From: Solenopsis invicta
Taxonomy: Eukaryota; Arthropoda; Insecta; Hymenoptera; Formicidae
Assembly: GCF_016802725.1 (NCBI RefSeq)
Contig: NC_052676.1
Location: 6,589,433 to 6,653,432, forward strand
Reading direction: 5' to 3'
Length of the DNA stretch: 64,000 nucleotides
The notes under the pieces were generated by a model. That model did not search any database. It was not told the DNA's origin and was given only the letters and a program-made list of their open reading frames with translations. This document shows, in pieces, positions 41,070-47,456 of the stretch (position 1 is its first letter; every line of letters begins with the position of its first letter). Position numbers and translations under genes: made by a program.

Positions 41070-42457
41070 TGCGAATTTCTCCAATATCTCTGTGTTCTGA
41101 TAGCCCCCAGAAGAGTTCTAACTTTTATCACGATGGATCGAATCGCTAAAGTGAAAAGCGAAAGTCTTATATCAGTAGAAATTCGAAATTTTTGTGTAAA
41201 ATTTTTTTGCGAATTTCTCCAACATCTCTGTGTTCTGATAGCCCCCAGAAGAGTTCTAACTTTCATCATGATGGATCGAAACGCTAAAGTGAAAAACGAA
41301 AGTCTTATATCAGTCAAAGTTTGAAATTTTTGATAAAATTTTTTTTGCCATTTTCACCAATATCTCTTTGTTCTGATAGCCCACAGAAAAGTTCCAACTC
41401 TTATCATGATTGATCGTATCGCTAAAGTGAAAAACAAAAGAATTATATCAGTCAAAGTTAGAAACATTTGAGTAAAATTGTTATTGTCAATTTCTCCAAT
41501 ATATCTGTGTTCTGATAGCCCCCAGAAGAGTTCTAACTTTTATCATGATGGTTCGAACAGCTAAAGTGAAAAGCGAAAGGCTTACATCAGTCAAAGTTCG
41601 AAATTTTTGTGTAAAATTTTTTTTGCCAGTTTCTCCAATATTTCTTTGTTCTGATAGCCCCCAGAAAATTTCTAACTTTTATCATGATGGATCGAATCGC
41701 TAAAGTGAAAAACGAAAGAGTTATATCAGTAAGAGTTCGAAATTTTTGAGAAAAATTTTTTTTGCGAATTTCTCTAATATCTCTGTGTTCTGGTAGCCCT
41801 AAGAAGAGATATAACTTTTATCATAATGGATCGAATCGCTAATGTGAAAAACGAAAGGCTTATATCAGTCAAAGTTCGAAATTTTTGAGAAAAATTTTTT
41901 TTGCGAATTTCTCTAATATCTCTGTTTTCTGATAGCCATCCGAAAAGTTCTAACTTTTATGATAATGGATCGAATCGCTAAAGTGAAAAACGAAAGACTT
42001 ATATCAGTCAAAGTTCGAAATTTTTTAGTAAAATTTTTTTTGCGAATTTCTCCTATTTCTTTGTTTTCTGATAGCCACCAGAAGAGTTCTAACTTTTATC
42101 ATAATGGATCGAATCGCTAAAGTGAAAAACGAAAGCGTTATGTCAGTCAAAGTTCAAAATTTTTGCGTAAAATTTTTTTTGCGAATTTCTCCAATATTTC
42201 TGTGTTCTGATAGCCCTCCGAAGAGTTCTAACTGTTATCACAATGGATCGAATCGCTAAAGTCAAAAACGAAAGTGTTATATCAGTCAAAATTCGAAATT
42301 TTTAATTAAAATTTTTTTCGCAAATTTCGCCAATATTTCACTAGTTCTGACATCCCCGTAAGAGTTCTAACTCTTATCATAATGGTTAGAAACGCTAAAG
42401 TGAAAAACGGAAGAGTTATATCAGTCAAAGTTCGAAATTTTTGAGTAAAACTTTTTG
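41070..42457. repeat. Monomeric satellite edge, about ten diverged 139-bp monomers
   Basis: After the last B monomer the alternation stops. The landmark 'tctaac' (with small changes) then recurs at about 41,117, 41,255, 41,393, 41,532, 41,671, 41,810, 41,949, 42,088, 42,227 and 42,366, a steady 138-139 bp. These units mix features of A ('gcccccagaagagttct', 'aatcgctaaag') and B ('gtgaaaaacgaaag'). They are clearly more diverged from each other than core dimers are. The last recognisable unit fades at about 42,457. This is the usual edge of a satellite: older, less homogenised monomers next to unique DNA. Confidence 0.88.
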
Positions 42458-42639
42458 TGAAATTTTTAAGTGCCTTTTTTCATATTTTTTTGGTTGCAAC
42501 ATCTTTCCAACATTATTTACCTCAATTTTCATTTTCTATGTCTTATAGTTATTTTAATAAAAAATTTTTTTATTTACTGCAAAAGAAGATTCAGTCTTAA
42601 CCTAATTTATGGTAGGTTGGTTTTAAATTAAGCACACCG

Positions 42640-42642
<3 letters not shown>

Positions 42643-42731
<89 letters not shown>
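42643..42731. repeat. TA dinucleotide microsatellite
   Basis: About 89 bp of alternating TA with one short 'tgtgtg' interruption near 42,687. It lies in AT-rich DNA between the satellite edge and the virus-like cluster. The interval 42,458-42,642 is AT-rich with no gene seen. Confidence 0.95.
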
Positions 42732-42735
<4 letters not shown>

Positions 42736-43025
42736 TGGTTATACATTCTTTAAAATACAGTAATAAGAAAAGTAACATTATTAATTATGAACGTTTATTG
42801 ATTACGTATCGTTCAAAATATACATCAATTCTTGTAATTTTTAGATGGTTACATATTTGTGCGGAATGTAAGATATATTATTTTCGTGAATAACAACTTT
42901 GAGGCCGCCGCGACCCGTACAAATTTGAAATACCGCCACCCGTAAATTGATTTTTTTTTAGAAATGTAATGCTGATGACGTTTTACATACGAGTTATAAT
43001 AGTCGCGAACTATTTTATCATTTCG

Positions 43026-43346
43026 TTATAAATCGTTCGAAAAAATATCACGAAACTTATGCATTCCAAACCCAGTACACCTAAGATGCGCAAACATGAC
43101 ACAAAATTGTCCACACACGTCATAAGTGTTGCTTTGAAATTGTTGAGGGTTGTAGAGTATGATTTTGCAGTTTCTTCTATGTCGTTTGAAATGTTGGGGG
43201 ATCATGGGTGGCAACCCATAGCTGTCGAAATAGTGTCCGATGCCGTCCCTTCCGACGTACATAGCGACCCAGTGTGTCCCGGGTTTTGTATGATCATCGG
43301 TATTAGCAATAATAGCCGCAGGTTTACTCCATGGTTTAATAAGAGT
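43026..43346 (-). pseudogene. Adenain-like cysteine protease fragment of a Polinton/adintovirus-like element
   Basis: The frame reads 106 residues from just after an in-frame TAG (43,347-43,349) to TAA (43,026-43,028). It contains HWVA, then FDSYG, then CGQFC, in the order and spacing of the His, acidic and Cys catalytic residues of the adenovirus-type maturation protease family. In that family the enzyme trims capsid and core proteins during virion assembly. His is encoded near 43,272, upstream of the first internal Met, so the true start is not that Met. The N-terminal part is missing: about 30 residues before HWVA the frame meets the TAG and merges with remains of the neighbouring gene. 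Past the TAA the same frame stays open for about 45 more codons to roughly 42,886, so the TAA may be a premature stop. Identification from motifs is good. An active product is unlikely. Confidence 0.72.
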
Positions 43347-43713
43347 CTAGCTTTTGGTCGATATTTTGATGGTACGCTATCCAGAATAAATAAATCGTCT
43401 AAACAATCTTTTTTTTCGGTGTTTTTACCTCTTCATCCTCCGAATATCTTGATTGCTTTGTTTTGTAAACAGTGTCAATCAAAGTATTAATAGATTTAGT
43501 AGGTATATTGCGTTTTGCTTCTTCTACAAAATACAAGTAACGTTGTAACGTTTGCAAGTAAGCCTTGCATTTTTCTCTTTCGTCCGCAAATTTGCTTGAA
43601 TTGAGAATTTCAAGCATTTCTTCATCTAGTCTGCTTATCGTCGTACCAGGAGTTTGAATTGTTCTATCGTTCGATGTCCGTGTTAATTGCGCAATTTTTT
43701 CTTCGGATATCAA
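43347..43713 (-). pseudogene. Broken small gene of the virus-like cluster (104-aa frame plus frameshifted tail)
   Basis: From ATG at 43,713 the frame gives 104 residues and stops at 43,399. It is charged and helix-rich (LDEEMLEILNS..., repeated Leu/Tyr in LQTLQRYLYFVEE) and ends in a Lys-rich stretch encoded by a run of eight A (T8 on the + strand, 43,409-43,416). In the next frame the reading continues with another 20-odd plausible residues (DDLFILDSVPSKYR and on) before running into the protease remnant near 43,347. The likely history is slippage in the homopolymer plus a deletion that joined this gene to the protease gene. Similar helix-rich proteins occur in virus-like elements of invertebrate genomes; a virion or core role is inference. 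It starts 32 bp after the 115-aa gene ends. Confidence 0.55.
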
Positions 43714-43744
43714 GACTATTTTTTTTTGCGTGTTCCATTATTTT

Positions 43745-44092
43745 TTAGTTTCCACCTATAAGGCGAGATAACACGGTGCCTAATATAGACGCTAATAATA
43801 AAGGTAAGAAACCACCTCGCTGTACGATTAGCCGTTTCTTATTCTTCCAAGAAGCGTTTTTATCAACTAATTGTCGCAATATGCTCGCATGACGCTTCAA
43901 ACGACGCTTATATGAGTGTTTAAGAGCCACATTACCGCGTAATATGTTTAAAGTACACTCACATATACACCTAATAAGTTTTGGGTCGGCCTTTTTCAAG
44001 ATAGCAACACGCTGTTTATTACTGAGGTGACATAAGGCCCGTAGTATTGCGGTGTGTTTTTGACCAAATATGATATGCGCTGGCGGTGCCAT
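43745..44092 (-). CDS. 115-aa basic protein with hydrophobic Gly-rich C-terminus (virion core/membrane-active candidate)
   Basis: Complete frame with ATG at 44,092 and stop at 43,745. The first 90 residues are rich in Lys and Arg (for example YKRRLKRHASILRQL and WKNKKRLIVQ). The last 25 or so are hydrophobic with Gly at both ends (RGGFLPLLLASILGTVLSRL). A basic body plus a short amphipathic or membrane-active tail recalls the small core and lysis proteins of adenovirus-like and adintovirus-like viruses, but no diagnostic motif settles this. It lies 11 bp downstream of the 75-aa frame and 31 bp upstream of the 104-aa frame, the tight packing expected of a virus-derived cluster. No internal break is visible. 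Confidence 0.55.
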   Translation of the reverse strand: MAPPAHIIFGQKHTAILRALCHLSNKQRVAILKKADPKLIRCICECTLNILRGNVALKHSYKRRLKRHASILRQLVDKNASWKNKKRLIVQRGGFLPLLLASILGTVLSRLIGGN

Positions 44093-44103
44093 TATAAATT
44101 TTA

Positions 44104-44331
44104 CTAAATAGCCGATCTTTTATTGTTACTTGTACAACAATCTTTAATTAGCGGCGTTGGGACATCAATATGCAGTTGTTGAGTCACTTGATTATAATGT
44201 TTTAAACAACGGCGATAACTACACACTTCTGGATCTTTCTTTATATACTCAGCAAGCTTATCCCATAGATAATCTATGATTACCGAATTCCCGTAGTAAA
44301 ATAATTTTTGGTATAAATTGTAATTGTTCAA
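44104..44331 (-). CDS. 75-aa protein of unknown function in the virus-like cluster
   Basis: Frame from ATG at 44,331 to stop at 44,104. It is soluble and rich in Tyr, Asn and Lys, with four Cys (VCSYRRC and KDCC). No family is recognised. Support comes from strand and close spacing: the next gene starts 11 bp on, and the ATPase ends 136 bp upstream. It could be a remnant of a longer gene whose 5' part lay in the AT-rich spacer at 44,332-44,467, where no gene was seen. Confidence 0.35.
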   Translation of the reverse strand: MNNYNLYQKLFYYGNSVIIDYLWDKLAEYIKKDPEVCSYRRCLKHYNQVTQQLHIDVPTPLIKDCCTSNNKRSAI

Positions 44332-44467
44332 CTGTTAACTCATCGATGGTATCGTCATTGTCTACCAAGATGAAAAACATTTTGACTACTGACAAAATTT
44401 GAATTCATGATCGTATTTAAGCACATTAAAAAACACATCTATATATCAGATAAATTTTGTAAAAGTA

Positions 44468-45145
44468 TTAGATACGTATTATTGATATTTCCTGTGCGGT
44501 ACTCCTATCTTTTAGTTTTTTACGTGGTATATAAACATGTTGGTACTTAACATCAGGAAATATATGGGTGCGAAAACGACAACTCTCCGGTGTGGATTGC
44601 TTTAAATCAAGTAATAAATAATCGTGTGCTGGTGTAGTTGCATCGTTATATACCTCCCATAAGAACCGTGTATTTTCAGGGTAAACTTGGCGCGCTAAAT
44701 GCTGTATTTGGGCCCGATCTCTTGGGTTTTTAAACACAACTATATAATTAGCATTTAATGAAATATCGCGCATACCACGTCCTTGGTGAAATAAATTTTG
44801 TGTAATAAAAATGACACTAAGGTTTTTATGATGACTCCCTTTCGTGAATAAATCTATAACACTGTTATCGGATGCTTCGCGCATGAGATCATCAATAACA
44901 ATAAGCTTTGGCCGTGGATCATCAGCGTAGTCATCATTTCGCGGTAGACCTTCACGAAATTCGACATTATCACCATATTCGGTGTAACCTGATTGCCATT
45001 CTGAATAGTAAAATAATACGCGGTCAAACTTGGTATCACTCATAAAATTCATATTCCGAAAAAATCTTTTCACAAAAAAGGTTTTACCACAGCCTGTGGG
45101 ACCACAGATCATAGAGGTCCAAGGGTGTTTCCACCGTGTATCCAT
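44468..45145 (-). CDS. DNA-packaging ATPase (FtsK/HerA superfamily, Polinton/adintovirus-like)
   Basis: The 225-residue frame runs from ATG at 45,145 to stop at 44,468 with no visible break. A Walker A motif (GPTGCGKTFFVKRF, residues about 14-27) is followed by a Walker B strand with two acidic residues (KLIVIDDLM, about 80-88). A sensor-like segment follows (LSVIFITQNLFHQGRG, near 108-123), then the conserved-looking KNPRDRAQIQHLARQ region. This layout and length fit the A32-like genome-packaging ATPases of Polintons, adintoviruses and related viruses, which use ATP to drive DNA into the capsid. It is the best preserved gene of the cluster, lying between the polymerase fragment (146-bp AT-rich spacer) and small genes. 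The intact frame suggests either recent insertion or chance; selection was not tested. Confidence 0.82.
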   Translation of the reverse strand: MDTRWKHPWTSMICGPTGCGKTFFVKRFFRNMNFMSDTKFDRVLFYYSEWQSGYTEYGDNVEFREGLPRNDDYADDPRPKLIVIDDLMREASDNSVIDLFTKGSHHKNLSVIFITQNLFHQGRGMRDISLNANYIVVFKNPRDRAQIQHLARQVYPENTRFLWEVYNDATTPAHDYLLLDLKQSTPESCRFRTHIFPDVKYQHVYIPRKKLKDRSTAQEISIIRI

Positions 45146-45291
45146 TTTTATGAATAACGCTTGGTGGCTGATGTTTTTACTTAAAAACTTTTATATTGTA
45201 ATACAGGTAAATATTAGAAAAATCGATAAACTTCTGATAATACATAGATATTTTATTCAAAAGCTCAAAAATACAATTATATAACAAATAA

Positions 45292-45726
45292 TTATAAATT
45301 ACAATGACCGTATGGTAACGACCCATAAGGCCCATACCGTCTTCGTTTATCAAATCTCTGCTTACATGTTTTACTCTCTGTACTCGTTATTACGTTATGA
45401 ATCTCCGTACGTCTGATAGAGTTAAAATGAAGTGTTATCGACGTATCTCCTTTATCTGTAACGAGTGATCTGACAGAATAATAGTTGATTAATTTATTGT
45501 TTGCAAAATTAAGAGTTATACTTTTAGCTTTGCAAATTTCTACGGTACTACCATCGGGTTTACGTACAAGAAATGCGTAAAATTTCGGGCCAGCCGAAAC
45601 AAAAGATTTAATGTAACTACCTTCTTTCCATAATTGCATTCTTTCCATCAATGCCATCCAATGGGATGGCCTATTTTTCATCTTTTCCATCATTGTTATT
45701 ATTGCCATCGTTGCCATCATTGTCAT
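45292..45726 (-). pseudogene. C-terminal fragment of a protein-primed type-B DNA polymerase
   Basis: From about 45,650 down to the stop at 45,292 the frame reads as a polymerase C-terminus. It starts with YIKSFVSAGPKFYAFLVRK, then a DGSTVEICKAKSITLNF segment, and ends in a basic stretch (KRRRYGPYGS). I recognise this as the end of the protein-primed PolB found in Polinton/Maverick-type elements in invertebrates. The polymerase and exonuclease active sites (normally many hundred residues upstream) are absent. The frame's first 28 or so residues (Met-, Thr- and Ala-rich) are encoded by the CAT-rich minisatellite and are not polymerase. The gene is therefore truncated at its 5' side exactly where the minisatellite begins. 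It lies upstream of the ATPase on the same strand. Confidence 0.65.
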
Positions 45727-46070
45727 CCCATTTTCATCATTGCCATTATTATTACGCCATTGCCGCCACTGCCGACATTGCCACCATTTTTATTATTGCC
45801 ATCATTGCCATTTTTTTGATAACATTTCCATCATTGCATTCATTTCATTATGCGATTCTATTTCCATATTGCTATTCCATTACCATCATTAACATCGAGA
45901 ACATTGTCATAATTGCCATCATTTCCACCATTGCCGTCATTGCCGTCAGGCTATATATATTGTCATTGTCATCATTTCCATTATTGCCATTCCATTAACA
46001 TCATTGCATTCATTCCAATATTTCCATCCCATTGCCATCCCATTTCCATCATTTCCACAATTGCCATCGA
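45640..46070. repeat. CAT-rich minisatellite ('ccatcattgccat' type)
   Basis: Degenerate array of units such as 'catttccatcattgccat', with period in multiples of 3 bp and many internal variants ('ccattattattac', 'ccaccattgccg'). It replaces the upstream part of the polymerase gene and remains open in several frames because of its three-base period. The polymerase end itself contains similar words ('ttccatcaatgccatcc'), which may have seeded expansion. Confidence 0.85.
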
Positions 46071-46315
46071 TTAATATCGAGAAGAATTTGATTAAAATCC
46101 GTTACTTTACTGATTAACACTTTAATACCTTATATCGTATATTATTATATAATTCTTTATTAATTTTTTTTTCTAAAGTTTTGATTAATCTTTACGTGAT
46201 ATTTCGTAAAAACTGTTGAAAGGTTGTATTAAAATCAGATCAATAATCTTCACGTTTGTAAGTTAGAGAATAAAAATAATACTCAAGTATCCATATATTT
46301 CATTGATTTTTATTA

Positions 46316-46349
<34 letters not shown>

Positions 46350-46784
46350 TATTGTGCTACATTAATCGCGCGTATTGTCATTTGTAAATCATGCGTATGC
46401 ATGTATATGCCATTGTAACATAATAAAAAAAGAGTGGGCGCTTTCTAGTCTCTCTACGTCCTTGCGCAGAAATCGTCCGAAATCCTCTTTCTGAATTTTA
46501 CGGCCTAAACGTAGCACGGAAAACGTGATGGGTCGAGAGGGGAGTGAAGAGGAGGGTATCCATAGAGATAACATCGCCGCTTGCTCCACGTCTATCACCG
46601 TGATGCTTTCTCTCTCTAACTGAAGGCCTAAACAATTAAAGGACAATCACGTTAAAAGAGAAAGAGAGAAAGAGTGAGAGAGAGTTGCGTCAAGATTTAA
46701 AAAAATTAAAAAAGCTAATTTTTTCAAAAGCATAATTTGAAGACTAAATAATAAAGAATTATGTAAAAATAAAAAGATGGTATA
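46071..46784. other. AT-rich intergenic DNA with simple repeats
   Basis: No convincing gene. Contains an ATT trinucleotide microsatellite (about 46,316-46,350) and a GA-rich tract (about 46,656-46,684). An 85-codon minus-strand frame at 46,389-46,646 has no recognisable motif and is probably chance. The last five bases (gtata) form the left target-site duplication of the retrotransposon. Confidence 0.7.
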
Positions 46785-47122
46785 TGTTGCGGAACGCCGC
46801 AATTTTCAGCTTCTTCCCCAATTATTGATTCCGAAGCCAAGAATGTTGCGAAGCGCTAAAATTATCATTTTTCAAATTCCGGCGATCAATTCTTGGCTTT
46901 GGAGTCAACATGTTGTTGTTTGCCGGTCGGAGCGGAGCGGTGAGCTCGGTCTGGCGTCCGCGTGATCGCGCGCGTGGTCGCGCGATGCGCGCTGTAGCCG
47001 ACCAATTGACGTTCGATACGCGACGATCTCGCGTATTCGAACGGCTAAGCCCGGCACGATTTGTTCCCTGAGAGACCGCGAAAAGTTCACGTAAGACCCT
47101 CGGGACGGATCGTGTCATGGGC

Positions 47123-47128
47123 TATATA
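47123..47128 (+). promoter_or_regulatory. TATA box of the 5' LTR
   Basis: 'gctatatagg' lies in the middle of the LTR. A start site would be expected around 47,153-47,163, near 'ttcgcagtcggg'. The same motif is at 52,995-53,000 in the 3' LTR. Confidence 0.65.
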
Positions 47129-47216
47129 GGTTCCCGCAAACGGCGGGAGCGCGCCATTCTTCGCAGTCGGGTTCCGAGACGTATCGTGGTCACAGAAAGC
47201 GATTATCTCAGTGCGA

Positions 47217-47222
47217 AATAAA
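47217..47222 (+). terminator. Poly(A) signal AATAAA in the LTR
   Basis: Canonical AATAAA downstream of the TATA box and presumed start, where the R region is expected. The copy at 53,089-53,094 in the 3' LTR would serve as the actual polyadenylation signal. Confidence 0.6.
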
Positions 47223-47339
47223 AGATATATTTTTTTTCGAACGCAACAAGCACATTCGAAGCAATTCAATCGGCATCTCCATCCCGCCAAATAGCATCAG
47301 TGCCAAAAAGCGCGCTCCAGTGCCGTTCAGCGCACATTC

Positions 47340-47356
47340 TGGTCCTTCGAGCCGGA
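47340..47356 (+). other. Primer-binding site complementary to tRNA-Tyr
   Basis: Three bases after the 5' LTR, 'tggtccttcgagccgga' is complementary over 17 bases to the 3' end of eukaryotic tRNA-Tyr (CCA plus acceptor stem and part of the T arm). The tRNA match is from knowledge of animal tRNA-Tyr, not from a search. Confidence 0.75.
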
Positions 47357-47456
47357 TCATTCCGTCGGCGCGTGCAGTGCATTAGTGACACTCGTGGTGG
47401 TTCCGTTCCTCAGTGCCTTTCGGAGTGCAACTACCCGTGAGCTATAAACTGAAAAG

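Larger units (their letters stand above)
46785..47336 (+). repeat. 5' LTR of the BEL/Pao element
   Basis: Starts TGTTGCGGAACGCCGC and ends GTTCAGCGCACA. Differs from the 3' LTR at six positions, all transitions (about 1.1%). The U3 part holds a 20-bp inverted repeat (46,825-46,844 and 46,889-46,908) with two mismatches that would be G-U pairs in RNA. TATA box and poly(A) signal are listed separately. Confidence 0.95.

Noticed and set aside
1547..41324. Many 60-134 codon open frames in the satellite, on both strands, with similar peptides
   Set aside because: They follow the repeat unit, overlap on opposite strands, and stop because about 281 bp is not a multiple of three. They are by-products of repetition, not genes.
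1..42457. CRISPR-like reading of regularly spaced repeats
   Set aside because: There are no unique spacers. Whole units of about 140 bp are repeated head to tail, and the setting is eukaryotic.
1..42457. CENP-B-box-like motif in the satellite
   Set aside because: 'ttcgaaatttttgag' shares only the first bases with the CENP-B box pattern and lacks the required CGGG part.
43059..43490. 143-codon plus-strand frame
   Set aside because: It is antisense to the protease and the 104-aa fragments, which carry recognisable motifs.
45651..45998. 115-codon plus-strand frame rich in Leu, Ser, His and Ile
   Set aside because: It is encoded by the CAT-rich minisatellite, which is open in several frames because of its three-base period.
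46389..46646. 85-codon minus-strand frame
   Set aside because: No motif, no neighbours on the same strand, and low-complexity flanks.
46777..47290. Frames inside the LTRs (60-98 codons, both LTR copies)
   Set aside because: They lie in non-coding LTR sequence. Their recurrence in the 3' LTR only reflects LTR identity.
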